Origin: Deltaproteobacteria bacterium
Lineage (GTDB): Bacteria > Desulfobacterota > Desulfobulbia > Desulfobulbales > VMSU01
Direction of reading: 5' to 3'
DNA: 36,441 nucleotides
Assembly: GCA_013151175.1 (NCBI GenBank)
Contig: JAADIV010000143.1
Coordinates: 1 to 36,441, forward strand
Shown: positions 7,221 to 16,165 of the stretch, piece after piece
Layout: each line of letters opens with the position of its first letter
Numbering within the stretch: position 1 is the first letter of the stretch
The notes under the pieces: generated by a model
Databases searched by the model: none
Seen by the model: only the letters and a program-made list of their open reading frames with translations
What the model was told of the DNA's origin: nothing
Position numbers and translations under genes: made by a program

Positions 7221-8719
7221 AATTAAAGGGTAAATTAATCGTCAGCTTTACGACGGTTGTTGTGGTAACTCTGGTAACCTTCGCCGCCATAACTTATTAT
7301 TCATTTGCCAGTTCCATCAACGAGAGAACCAGTAATATTGTCGAGTTGCAGGCGGAAAAAACCATTCTTACCACCCACAGTAGGCTCCATCACAAGGTCA
7401 TTGATCTACTCAACCGGCTTGCCCCCAATATTAACCGGTTACTAAGTCACAAAATAGCAGCCAAAGATGCCGGGCAATTATTGGAGAATCTGGCAGCTAA
7501 AGAGCCGTTGGTTAATGCTGTTTATCTTTACAGAAATACCGCCAGAGATTTAATACCCGCAAGCGCCATGCATAATATGCCGTTACTGGCGAAAAAATTG
7601 ACTACAATTAACGCGGCAAGAGACGGCGTCTGGTTTATGGCAGGAAGCAGGCTGTATCTTCTGTTTTTAATGAATCAGCTGCGGGAAGAATCATCGTTCA
7701 TAATAGAGGTCAACCAGGATTACCTCCGTAATCTGCTGAACTCTTCATTCACGATCAATGGCTCCGTCATATATCTGAGTCAGAACAATCGGCTCTTTAT
7801 ACCGCCCGTTACCGGCAGTCATCATCAGACATCTCTCCCAGACCTTGAAGCCGTCAGCAGTTTTATCGGTAAGGGAGTCAAAGAGGGCCAGATCGTCCCT
7901 TATGGCAAAGTATACCGCCCGGCCAACAAATTATTCGGCACCAGAGTTACCTTCTTTGTGCCTAATAATTTCTACAACGCCAATCTCATATCCCTGAAAG
8001 ACCGGCTGATTACCGCCATCCTGATCATTGGTTGGTGTGCCATTTGGATAATCCTTATCCTGGCCAATTCCATTACCAACCCCATACGCAAACTCACCGA
8101 ATTAGTAAAAGACATCATTTCCTTTGACTACTCTTCCGAGTTGGAAATCAAACCGGGCAAGGATGAAATTGGCGAATTAGCCGTCAATTTTGAGACAATG
8201 CGGCTGAAGATCAAAGACCTGGTTACAAAAGACCAACTTACCCATGTCTATAACCGCCGTTTCCTGATGCATGTTTTCGAACTTGCCGTCCTCAAGACCT
8301 TGCGTTTGCACGAGGAGTTGTGCTGCATAATGCTTGACATTGATTATTTCAAAAAGATCAATGACACCTACGGTCACCAGGCCGGCGACACTGTTTTGAT
8401 TGAAGTGAGCAAGACGCTTCTTGACCAGACCAGAGATTATGACACTCCGGCTCGTTATGGAGGGGAAGAATTTTTGCTGATCTTACCGGAAACAGATATT
8501 AAAACCGCCTATGAAATCGCCGAACGAATACGCAAGACAATAGAGAACCAGGTGTTCTGTTTTGAGGGCCAACGGATCAGCTGCACCACAAGCATCGGCG
8601 TATCCCGCCTGGACAAGGACACGGCCAATACCACCGAGCAGATCATCCATAACACCGATGCCGCCCTCTATAAGGCCAAGGAGAGCGGCCGCAACCGGAC
8701 GGTGATTTATCGTAACTAA
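7217..8719 (+). CDS. Membrane sensor diguanylate cyclase (HAMP-GGDEF)
   Basis: A 500-residue diguanylate cyclase. Transmembrane helix 1 is at about residues 7-28, a periplasmic sensor region of about 235 residues without a recognised motif follows, then helix 2 at about 264-284 and a HAMP domain at about 285-335. The GGDEF domain starts at DQLTHVYNRRF. It keeps the metal-binding LDIDYFKKIND, the active-site GGEEF (415-419) and an RxxD inhibitory site (RDYD, 406-409) five residues before it. It should make c-di-GMP with product feedback. The start overlaps the upstream heme-protein stop by 4 bases. Its stop overlaps the convergent DUF2892 stop, leaving no room for a terminator. Confidence 0.9.
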   Translation: MKLKGKLIVSFTTVVVVTLVTFAAITYYSFASSINERTSNIVELQAEKTILTTHSRLHHKVIDLLNRLAPNINRLLSHKIAAKDAGQLLENLAAKEPLVNAVYLYRNTARDLIPASAMHNMPLLAKKLTTINAARDGVWFMAGSRLYLLFLMNQLREESSFIIEVNQDYLRNLLNSSFTINGSVIYLSQNNRLFIPPVTGSHHQTSLPDLEAVSSFIGKGVKEGQIVPYGKVYRPANKLFGTRVTFFVPNNFYNANLISLKDRLITAILIIGWCAIWIILILANSITNPIRKLTELVKDIISFDYSSELEIKPGKDEIGELAVNFETMRLKIKDLVTKDQLTHVYNRRFLMHVFELAVLKTLRLHEELCCIMLDIDYFKKINDTYGHQAGDTVLIEVSKTLLDQTRDYDTPARYGGEEFLLILPETDIKTAYEIAERIRKTIENQVFCFEGQRISCTTSIGVSRLDKDTANTTEQIIHNTDAALYKAKESGRNRTVIYRN

Positions 8720-8937
8720 TCCCCGCAATGCTTCTTGCAGGTACCAATACCAATCAGGGTATAGAGCGGGCAATAGCGCAGCAAGCCGGTAAGAAAGGGA
8801 ATAAAGGCGATATATTTTATAATCGTCTGCGGCGTCCCGGCAGAAATAATGGGGTTGTCGAAAAAACCGATATAAAATAAGCCAATTGAAAGAATAAGCC
8901 TGATTACCATATCAACTAAACCAACATTTTTCTTCAT
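8716..8937 (-). CDS. DUF2892 (YgaP-like) small inner membrane protein
   Basis: A 73-residue membrane protein that opens with MKKNVGLVDMVIRLILSIG, the usual start of the DUF2892/YgaP transmembrane family. Two hydrophobic segments follow (about residues 8-26 and 38-55), then RYCPLYTLIGIGTC with the two conserved Cys residues. A strong Shine-Dalgarno sequence (AGGAGGA) precedes the ATG. In other bacteria this domain occurs alone or fused to rhodanese domains in sulfur chemistry; no rhodanese is next to it here. Its function is unknown. It is convergent with the diguanylate cyclase gene, and the two stop codons overlap. Confidence 0.75.
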   Translation of the reverse strand: MKKNVGLVDMVIRLILSIGLFYIGFFDNPIISAGTPQTIIKYIAFIPFLTGLLRYCPLYTLIGIGTCKKHCGD

Positions 8938-9080
8938 TTCATCCTCCTGAATAGTAATTATTTAACGCAATGCCCGAAATAGCAATGCTGATCCTGTATC
9001 TGCCCTGCAGCCGCCTGTACATTGTGGTGGGTTCCCTCAGTTGATTGCCCATGCCCCAGTTTAATTTATCCATATCCCAT

Positions 9081-9095
9081 GGTAACTATTCAGCG
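9081..9095 (+). repeat. Solo copy of the 14-bp repeat-end motif
   Basis: GGTAACTATTCAGCG matches the left end of the element at 13260 over 15 bases. No partner end was found before the next gene, so this looks like a decayed or partial copy. The rest of the gap 8938-9194 shows only the ribosome-binding site of the DUF2892 gene. Confidence 0.5.
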
Positions 9096-9194
9096 TAATG
9101 CCTAAAAGTACAGCTCACGAAGCTCATAAAACGGGCTTGGAGTCCTGAGAAGATAGGCTAGCAGGCGGCAAACAAGATGGTGCCATTATCCTAC

Positions 9195-10166
9195 CTATTC
9201 AAGCCTTTGGTCGATAACAAATGAACTTCCCCTCTTTTTCTTGGCTAGCTTCTTAATTTCCGTACAGGTATCGACCACACTAAGATAATGTTCATACTTC
9301 TGCCCGGTCAGATTGACGCCTGCCATACTGATGCTCATTATTGGGAATTTCTGCATATCACCAAGGCGGTTAACAGAGGTGATATAACCGCTCTTAAGGT
9401 CATCTTCGTAATAAAATCTGCGAATGCCTTCATCGAAACGGACAATTATATTTTTAATAGCTCGATCAATAAACTCCAGCGGCACTAGCATAACAAAATC
9501 ATCGCCGCCGATATGGCCGAGAAACGAACGTTCGGATGGCATGATTTTCATCACATCCTGAAAAACACCGGCAGTGAACATCAGTACCTCATCACCGTGG
9601 GCGAAGCCGTATTTATCATTAAATGACTTAAAATTATCCAGATCGGCGTAGACCACAACTGTACCGGCATTTTCCTTGATCAGCGCATCAATCCTGTTAC
9701 GAATACTGTTGTTGCCAGGGAGGCCGCTGATTGGATTGGCATCCAATGCCACCATGTATAGTTCCTCAAGTTCCTTAATGACCGTACGTAATTTAATCTG
9801 GTTTTTCACCCTGGCTCTTACTGTGACCGGATTAAAAGGTTTGGTTATATAGTCAACAGCGCCGGCCGCAAACCCCTTGGTATCATCCATCACTTCAGAG
9901 ACAGCGGTGATAAATATAACCGGGATATCGGCACTGCCAGGGTTGGCTTTGATTGCCCTGCAGGTTTCATAACCATCCATTTCCGGCATCAAAATATCGA
10001 GCAGCACTAAATCGATATCGAGATTTTCAAGTTTTTCCAGAGCTGCCTTCCCGGATATAGCGGGGATGGTGGCGAATTCATCTTTGAGGATCTCAATCAA
10101 CATCCTGAGATTATCGGGCACATCATCAACTACCAGAATTTTTGCCTTTTTTTTGTCATTGCCCAT
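9195..10166 (-). CDS. Response regulator with GGDEF domain (GGDDF type)
   Basis: A 323-residue protein. An N-terminal receiver domain (about 1-120) has acidic residues in LVVDDVP, the phosphoacceptor Asp57 in [12 protein letters not shown], Thr in IFITAVS and Lys in ITKPF. A GGDEF domain follows from about residue 140, with [15 protein letters not shown] and GHIGGDDF (GGDDF at 220-224). The fourth motif residue is Asp instead of Glu, and the RxxD inhibitory site is missing (SERS at that place). This GHIGGDDF subgroup is common in receiver-linked GGDEF proteins, but whether it cyclises GTP is uncertain. The ATG lies inside the end of the histidine kinase gene (11-base overlap), so the kinase HPt is the likely phosphodonor. 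Confidence 0.88.
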   Translation of the reverse strand: MGNDKKKAKILVVDDVPDNLRMLIEILKDEFATIPAISGKAALEKLENLDIDLVLLDILMPEMDGYETCRAIKANPGSADIPVIFITAVSEVMDDTKGFAAGAVDYITKPFNPVTVRARVKNQIKLRTVIKELEELYMVALDANPISGLPGNNSIRNRIDALIKENAGTVVVYADLDNFKSFNDKYGFAHGDEVLMFTAGVFQDVMKIMPSERSFLGHIGGDDFVMLVPLEFIDRAIKNIIVRFDEGIRRFYYEDDLKSGYITSVNRLGDMQKFPIMSISMAGVNLTGQKYEHYLSVVDTCTEIKKLAKKKRGSSFVIDQRLE

Positions 10167-13100
10167 TTATCGCCTCGCTAATTTTTTGTAATGTCTCTCG
10201 GGCACCGTCTTCGTCAAAACCTTCCAACTGTTCTCCCAGTTTACTGACTTTGACGGATATTTCACTCCCTTTTACCAGTAACCGCAAACTGTCAATTGAC
10301 TCCAGAGCCTCGCCATAATCACTGGAAATCTGCGCCCCAAGCCGCTTGACAACGCGCTTAATTGCGTTGGAGTCAATTTCTCTGACCTCCCGCACATCAA
10401 CCGCCACCGTCTCACATTCATTGGCAAGAGTTGCGAGTATAGCGAGAGTTGCCGTCAGCCGGTTGCCAAAAACCGTTAGTGTCGATTCAATTCCTTCGCC
10501 CACAGCACAGGCTTGTTCTAGCTCTCCGGCCGCCTTATATAGCTCAACAGCACCAAGATTGCCGGCATTACCTTTGATGGCATGGGCAAGATACCGAGCT
10601 TCTTCGTCAAGCTGCCTGCTGACCATATCTTGCAGTGCCTCCAGGGACTGCTGGTGACTGCGGCCAAATTTAAGCAGCAACTCGTAATACAATTTTTTAT
10701 TCCCCGCTACCCTGGAGAGTCCACCCGCCAGATCAAATCCAAGCAGTTTATCCGGCAACAAATCAAAGATTTCTTTATGTTGTGCCTTAGGATCAGGCCC
10801 TGTTGCGGCAGGCCGCCGCTCCCCTGCCTTAATCCATCGAACCAGAACTTTAAGCAGTAACTCCGGATCAATGGGCTTGGCAACATGGTCATTCATCCCG
10901 TTTTGTAAGCACTTCCGACGTTCGCTTTCCATGGCATGGGCAGTCATGGCGACTATAGGCACATTACTTAGCGGGGCGCCAGCCGCCCGTATTTTTCTGG
11001 TTGCGGTATAACCGTCCATAACCGGCATCTGAATATCCATGAAAACAATATCAAACCATTGCGGATTCATTTCCGCACTGATTCGTTCCAGAGCCTGCAG
11101 GCCATTATTGACAATTTCAACCTCGAGACCGGCATCAATCAGCAACTCCGCAGCCACCTGTTGATTGATCTCATTATCTTCGACCAACAGTGCCCTGGCG
11201 CCACGAATAGCAGACAATCCTTCTATCGGCTGCTCCATTCCCCCGGTCTCAACCTCTGTTTCACCGGCAAGAACCATTCCCACTTTCCGCTGTATAACTC
11301 CCTGGTCAACAGGCTTGACCAAGTAGCCGTCGAGAGCGACCTCCTGGGCTTTTTTGACGATTTCTTCATTGCCATATGAGGTGATCATAATGATTTTCGG
11401 CGTTGGTCTAATCATTGTATTCTGCTTAATAACATTTGAGGTCTCAATACCGTCCAACCCCGCCATTTTCCAATCCATGAGAACCAACTGATAGGGGCTG
11501 TCCGCCCGCACGGCATTCTCAAGTTCCACCACCGCCTCGTTCCCAGACGCCACCTGTGATATAGCCAAATTCAAGGGTTTAAGCTGATCTGCGATAATCT
11601 CACGCGCCACAGCATTGTCATCAACCACCAATACCTTCATGCCGATGATCCGGTCACGATAAATTTCGTCCGTGACAATAGCGGCGTTGTTTTTGTCCCG
11701 CTTAAAACTGACAACAAAAGCAAAGGTGCTGCCCTTGCCGGGCACACTTTTACAGGTCATAGAGCCACCCATCAACTCCACTATATTTTTGCAGATGGCA
11801 AGCCCCAATCCGGTTCCCCCATATTTCCGGGTAGTTGAGCTGTCGGCCTGGGAAAATGACTGGAATAATTTTGCCAGTTGTTCCTCGTTAAGACCAATAC
11901 CGGTATCAATCACTGAAAAACACAATTTTTCCAGATTATCATCAGTACAGTCAAAGGACTCGGTATTTATCAGAACATGACCTGTTTCAGTAAATTTAAT
12001 AGCGTTGGTAGTAAGGTTGAGCAATACCTGCCCCAGTCGCAGCGGATCGCCCACAAGCTGGTTGGATACCCCAGGTTCGGTGCGAAAGATCAATTCAATG
12101 CCACGCTCCTCAACCTTCATGGCCACCATTGAATGTAGATTGTCGAGGACATTGTCCAACAGAAAGGGAATGCTCTCCATATAGAGTTTACCCGCCTCTA
12201 TCTTGGAAAAATCAAGAATATCATTGATAATACCAAGAAGCGCTTTAGAGGATAATTGAATTTTCAGCAGATAATCCCGCAATTTGGGACTCAGCTCGAC
12301 CTTCAACGCCAGGTGGCTGAGACCGATAATGGCGTTCATGGGTGAACGGATCTCGTGGCTCATATTAGCCAGAAATTCACTTTTCATCTGTGTTGACGAT
12401 TCAGCAACCGCCCGTGCCTCCTCCAATTCCCTGTTAGTTTGAAAAAGTTGCTCGGTACGCTCAGCAACCCGTTTTTCCAGTCTCTGATTCAGTTCGGCCA
12501 GTTCAAACGACATTTTGTTAAAGGCTTTGGCCATGTCGCCGATCTCGTCTTTACTATGCAATTCAACCTGTTCGCCAACGGCACCGCCCTGAATTTTTTT
12601 AATGGCACCCGAAAGGGCATATACAGGTTTGAGAACCATCTTTGAGAGCAACAGATTGAGCAGGCCGAACATGGCCAGCAAGATTATGCCAAGCGTTGTC
12701 ATATTGATTATTTTGGCGGTTCTAGCCTCCTTCTCAACGTGGCTTAAATTATAATCTACTTCAATAAAGCCGACACTATCCCCAATGACTTCTATCCGCC
12801 TGGCAAGGGTAAGTAGTGGTTTGCCTGCAATAATATGACGAATAAATATGGGCTTCCGAGTTAGCTGCACCAACTGTCTGTGATCGAGATTATGGCCAGT
12901 CGTTTTGCCACCGCTTTTTTGCAGCAAAGTGCCATCGACCAGATAAACGCGAATGGCCGCTATTCCCGGCACCTTCAACAATTCATCAATGGTGATTTTG
13001 GCCGCCTTTTTCTGGCGGCCAAAGATTTCATCGGCAAACTCTGCCTGCCGCTGGGCAACGATGTTTGCTAAATTCATTTCCACCTGTTCAATGACGGTCT

Positions 13101-13203
13101 GCTGGCGCTGCCGCTCAGAAGGAAAAAAAATCGCGGCATAGATCAATGTAATAATGATAAAGGTAAGCAGGATGGCGAGGTTAATTTTAGCTCTAAGCTT
13201 CAT
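10156..13203 (-). CDS. Hybrid sensor histidine kinase (HAMP-HisKA-HATPase-REC-REC-HPt)
   Basis: A 1015-residue tripartite hybrid kinase from the ATG at 13203. An upstream in-frame extension runs into a repeat element and is unlikely to be coding. Domains in order: transmembrane helix (about 7-27), periplasmic sensor of about 135 residues, second helix (about 167-190), HAMP (about 190-245), coiled coil, HisKA with His283 in [13 protein letters not shown], and HATPase with DTGIGL and GGTGLGLAI. Next are receiver 1 (Asp577 in LMDWKM), receiver 2 (Asp723 in [12 protein letters not shown]) and HPt (His874 in [13 protein letters not shown]), then about 110 helical residues of unknown role. The layout resembles BarA/EvgS. 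It overlaps the start of the downstream GGDEF response regulator and follows an orphan binding-protein gene, which may deliver its signal. Confidence 0.92.
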   Translation of the reverse strand: MKLRAKINLAILLTFIIITLIYAAIFFPSERQRQQTVIEQVEMNLANIVAQRQAEFADEIFGRQKKAAKITIDELLKVPGIAAIRVYLVDGTLLQKSGGKTTGHNLDHRQLVQLTRKPIFIRHIIAGKPLLTLARRIEVIGDSVGFIEVDYNLSHVEKEARTAKIINMTTLGIILLAMFGLLNLLLSKMVLKPVYALSGAIKKIQGGAVGEQVELHSKDEIGDMAKAFNKMSFELAELNQRLEKRVAERTEQLFQTNRELEEARAVAESSTQMKSEFLANMSHEIRSPMNAIIGLSHLALKVELSPKLRDYLLKIQLSSKALLGIINDILDFSKIEAGKLYMESIPFLLDNVLDNLHSMVAMKVEERGIELIFRTEPGVSNQLVGDPLRLGQVLLNLTTNAIKFTETGHVLINTESFDCTDDNLEKLCFSVIDTGIGLNEEQLAKLFQSFSQADSSTTRKYGGTGLGLAICKNIVELMGGSMTCKSVPGKGSTFAFVVSFKRDKNNAAIVTDEIYRDRIIGMKVLVVDDNAVAREIIADQLKPLNLAISQVASGNEAVVELENAVRADSPYQLVLMDWKMAGLDGIETSNVIKQNTMIRPTPKIIMITSYGNEEIVKKAQEVALDGYLVKPVDQGVIQRKVGMVLAGETEVETGGMEQPIEGLSAIRGARALLVEDNEINQQVAAELLIDAGLEVEIVNNGLQALERISAEMNPQWFDIVFMDIQMPVMDGYTATRKIRAAGAPLSNVPIVAMTAHAMESERRKCLQNGMNDHVAKPIDPELLLKVLVRWIKAGERRPAATGPDPKAQHKEIFDLLPDKLLGFDLAGGLSRVAGNKKLYYELLLKFGRSHQQSLEALQDMVSRQLDEEARYLAHAIKGNAGNLGAVELYKAAGELEQACAVGEGIESTLTVFGNRLTATLAILATLANECETVAVDVREVREIDSNAIKRVVKRLGAQISSDYGEALESIDSLRLLVKGSEISVKVSKLGEQLEGFDEDGARETLQKISEAINGQ

Positions 13204-13259
13204 AATTGTAGTAAATAATTGATGCCTGAAAACAGGGTTCAAGGGAAATAGGCTAGGGC

Positions 13260-13411
13260 GGTAACTATTCAGCGAGGTCTGCAAAACGATGGATTTGTAA
13301 ACAGTCCATCGCTAACTAACGATGGCTAAGTCAGCTAAGCGAAGACTCCGATACTCCCTGTACATAAGGAGGACGAAACGGACAAATTTAGGGTACGGCT
13401 GAGTAGTTACC
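13260..13411. repeat. 152-bp MITE-like element with terminal inverted repeats
   Basis: The ends are GGTAACTATTCAGC (13260-13273) and GCTGAGTAGTTACC (13398-13411), inverted repeats with one mismatch in 14. Inside are a hairpin (arms 13287-13295 and 13303-13311, one mismatch) and the motif TAAGCGAAGACTCCG. A 49-bp stretch (13347-13395) recurs at 14757-14805 with two mismatches. It encodes no protein. It occupies most of the 257-base gap between the binding-protein gene and the histidine kinase, so it may supply a promoter or terminator there. Confidence 0.7.
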
Positions 13412-13460
13412 ACCAGGGGCACCATAATAGCTGATACCCCCATAGTTCAAGAAGAGATAA

Positions 13461-14579
13461 TTATGGCCGTAACTCCTCATGAAACAGCAGCCTGCCATCC
13501 TTGATCTCCATAAGCACAGCATTTTTTGTGGGATCGCCCTGCTTATTGAAATTGAATGTTCCCGTTACACCTTTGTAGTTATGAGTCTGGGCCAGCGCAT
13601 CACGAATCGCTTTAGGGTCAATGGAGTTTGCCCTGACAATAGCATTTTTTAACAGATAAACAGAATCATAGGTCAGGGCCGTGGACGATGATAGTTTTAT
13701 ATTGCCCGCTTTCCTGATCGCAGAGACAAAACGCCGCGACGCCTCACTGGCAACCTTTATGTCCCAATGAGTGGTAAAAAAACCTATCTTAATCATCGCC
13801 AGCCCCTTCTTTTCCACAGATGAATAATCCATACCATCTCCAAAGAGAGGAACCGCCGTAACCCCCATCTTCCTTGCTTGTCTGGCAATAAAAACTGACT
13901 CATCATGACCGGGGATAAAAATCACCTCCGGATGAAGAGATTTAATTACCGCCAACTGTTTCGAAAAATCACGTTGGTCATGCGTGTATTGCTGTTCCGT
14001 TATTATTTTGCCACCCATACGGACAAAATTCTTTGTGAAATAATTGGCCAGGCCGATGGAGTAAACACTCTTGACATCAACCATAATCGCAGCCCGTTTT
14101 GCGTGTAATTCTCCTGTGGCAAAACGCGCCAACACCATGCCTTGAAATGGGTCGGTAAAGCAGCTGCGAAATATATACGAGCCAATTGCGGTCACCTGGG
14201 GATTAGTTGAGTCAGGAGACAACATGACGATCCCGGCGTGCTGTAACACCGGGGCTGACGCCAGAGAGTGGGACGACCACGAATTACCAACAACGGCAAA
14301 CACCCCGTTACTAACCGCTTTCTGAGCCGCCATCCTGGCGCCAATTTGCGTACTATGATTATCGTATTCAAGCAATTTTATTTGCCGGCCAAGCACACCG
14401 CCATTGGCATTTATCTCCTTTACGGCGAAACGAAGGCCGGCAAGATGATCCTTATTAGACCCGGCAGCCTCACCGGTTTTGGCAAAAATAGCGCCAAGCC
14501 TGATATCCGCCGCTCCCCGCGCCGGGATGGCGGAGAAAAGCAGGAGCAGAGAGAGAAAACAGATAATATTTTTAAACAT
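13461..14579 (-). CDS. Periplasmic binding protein, branched-chain amino acid (LivK-like, Peripla_BP_6) type
   Basis: A 372-residue exported binding protein. The signal peptide runs to about residue 22 (ending AIPARGA). The mature protein starts DIRLGAIFAKTGEAAG, the typical first strand of type I periplasmic binding proteins, and continues with GLRFAVKEINANGGVLG, VVGNSWSSHSLASAPVL and FRSCFTDPFQG. It ends in the family pattern YKGVTGTFNFNKQGDP. Such proteins usually feed ABC transporters for amino acids, amides or urea, but no permease or ATPase gene is in this window. Its place before a hybrid histidine kinase suggests a sensory role (inference). AAGGG lies 6 bases before the ATG. Repeat elements flank the gene on both sides. 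Confidence 0.87.
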   Translation of the reverse strand: MFKNIICFLSLLLLFSAIPARGAADIRLGAIFAKTGEAAGSNKDHLAGLRFAVKEINANGGVLGRQIKLLEYDNHSTQIGARMAAQKAVSNGVFAVVGNSWSSHSLASAPVLQHAGIVMLSPDSTNPQVTAIGSYIFRSCFTDPFQGMVLARFATGELHAKRAAIMVDVKSVYSIGLANYFTKNFVRMGGKIITEQQYTHDQRDFSKQLAVIKSLHPEVIFIPGHDESVFIARQARKMGVTAVPLFGDGMDYSSVEKKGLAMIKIGFFTTHWDIKVASEASRRFVSAIRKAGNIKLSSSTALTYDSVYLLKNAIVRANSIDPKAIRDALAQTHNYKGVTGTFNFNKQGDPTKNAVLMEIKDGRLLFHEELRP

Positions 14580-14617
14580 AAAATCCCTTTATTTAAAAAT
14601 TCTACCGCTAAAAAATT

Positions 14618-14805
14618 GGTAACTGTTCAGCGAGGGCTACAAATTGCCATTACCTCGCAACCGTAACTGCTCAGGTAAGCGCAGACTCCGGATGTACCCT
14701 AAATTTGTTTGTTTCGGCCACCTAGTCAGGTAAGCGGAGCGGAGCGAAGACGTCCGTCCGATACTCCCTGTACGTGAGGAGGACGAAACGGACAAATTTA
14801 GGGTA
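14618..14805. repeat. Second large copy of the intergenic repeat family, mosaic and right end missing
   Basis: It begins with GGTAACTGTTCAGCG (14618-14632), which has one mismatch to the 13260 end. It holds a further related sequence at 14663-14674, the motif TAAGCGCAGACTCCG (14676-14690) and a second variant of it from 14726. TACCCTAAATTTG (14695-14707) and CAAATTTAGGGTA (14793-14805) form an internal inverted repeat. The segment 14757-14805 is the 49-bp module shared with 13347-13395. No matching right terminal repeat follows; the cyclase stop codon begins two bases later. Confidence 0.6.
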
Positions 14806-14806
14806 T

Positions 14807-16102
14807 TCATGAAGCGCTAACAGCCACCAGATTCCGGCCGCTCTCCTTGGCTTCATAAAGGGCTTGATCCATCCGTTTTAACATCGTTCCAGTATCTTCA
14901 TGTTCCTTCATCTGCGCCACTCCGATACTGATGGTCACTGGCAGCGCCGCCCCCTCCCAGGGGAAGATGTGCTGTTCCACGGCCAGGCGCAGTCGTTCCA
15001 TAATATCCCCGGCATGGGCGGTGTTCGTCTCCGGCATAACCAGGAGAAACTCTTCGCCGCCATAACGACAGCAGAAATCATAACCACGCACGATTAACGG
15101 AACTAGCTGCGCCAACTCCTGCAGAACCATATCGCCGGCATCATGGCCATGACTATCGTTGATATATTTAAAGAAATCAAGGTCTAACATAGCCGCCGAC
15201 AAGGGACGTCTCAGGCGTTTATGCTTGACCATCTCCGCCTTCAGGCGATGCAACCCTTCACGCCGGTTAATCATTCCAGTCAAAAAATCGAGAGTTGCAG
15301 CCTTGACAAGTTTCTCCTCAGCACGCCTCAGCCTACCGCCCAAGCAGGTGGACAGCAGGATGAAAACAAAGGCAAAAAGGACGATAACCCCCACAGCCGT
15401 CATCATCAACAGCCAACGGTTCCTGACGATTGCCTTCGCCTCCTCGTCTGCAGGAATGGAGACACTGATGCCGCCGCGGACATCCCCCACATGATAGCCC
15501 ATGATAGCGTGACAGCGCATACACGCCTTGTTGATAAAAAGCGGTGCCATGTACCGAAAGACCTCCTTAGCGCCATTCCGGCGAAAAGCGTAGGTCTCAT
15601 GCACCCCATTTTCGAACGAAATAAGCGCCTTTTTCTCCCAGGCATCCGCTTTATTTGCCGGATTGAACAGCTTTAAGCTAGTGATATGGAAGGCAAAGAG
15701 ACCATCTTTTACCGCAAGTTCAGAAAGCTCGCGGGTTACCAGAGCCGGATTTTTAAGGGTCAGGGCATTGCCCTGCCGGTCGTGAATCACTGCCCTAATT
15801 CCAGGGATCTTTTCCAGAAAAGGATTTACCTTCATCCCTGGCCGCATGAGGACATAGACGCCGCCGTAAGAGGCCACCCATTTACGGTTCAAAACGATCT
15901 CCCGGAAAAAGGCGCGGCCCTGGTCAATAAGCTGATTGCGGATCAGGGTGGTGGTACGAAGATAAAATCCCCAGAATATTGAGACTAGCACCAGTGAAAT
16001 CAGCAGGAGAACAATCAGCAGAAAACGCTGAAAGGTAGAGGCGGAAAATGAGCCAGAACGCCTGCCGGCAGATGTTCTCCGCCCGTTACCCGCTATATCC
16101 AT
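14807..16102 (-). CDS. Heme-containing (Tll0287-like, DUF3365) membrane diguanylate cyclase
   Basis: A 431-residue sensor cyclase. Transmembrane helix 1 is at about residues 26-48. The periplasmic region (about 49-228) resembles the Tll0287-like/DUF3365 fold and contains a c-type heme site, CMRCH at 194-198, followed by GDVRGGISVSIP, the usual strand after the heme. Helix 2 is at about 229-251. The GGDEF domain begins near LDFLTGMINRREG and keeps LDLDFFKYIND, GGEEF (348-352) and an RxxD inhibitory site (RGYD, 339-342). It should make c-di-GMP in response to a heme-sensed cue such as redox state or a gas (inference). AGGAGA precedes the ATG. The gene starts 63 bases after the hslU stop and could be read through from that operon. 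Confidence 0.87.
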   Translation of the reverse strand: MDIAGNGRRTSAGRRSGSFSASTFQRFLLIVLLLISLVLVSIFWGFYLRTTTLIRNQLIDQGRAFFREIVLNRKWVASYGGVYVLMRPGMKVNPFLEKIPGIRAVIHDRQGNALTLKNPALVTRELSELAVKDGLFAFHITSLKLFNPANKADAWEKKALISFENGVHETYAFRRNGAKEVFRYMAPLFINKACMRCHAIMGYHVGDVRGGISVSIPADEEAKAIVRNRWLLMMTAVGVIVLFAFVFILLSTCLGGRLRRAEEKLVKAATLDFLTGMINRREGLHRLKAEMVKHKRLRRPLSAAMLDLDFFKYINDSHGHDAGDMVLQELAQLVPLIVRGYDFCCRYGGEEFLLVMPETNTAHAGDIMERLRLAVEQHIFPWEGAALPVTISIGVAQMKEHEDTGTMLKRMDQALYEAKESGRNLVAVSAS

Positions 16103-16165
16103 AATTTAGTTCTCCTGCCTTAGTAGTTAAAAATAGGCGCGAAATTTAGATTTTTTACGAGATCA

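Noticed and set aside
13204-13284. 27-residue N-terminal extension of the hybrid kinase
   Set aside because: It would begin inside the repeat element and adds non-family residues before a normal signal-anchor start (MKLRAK).
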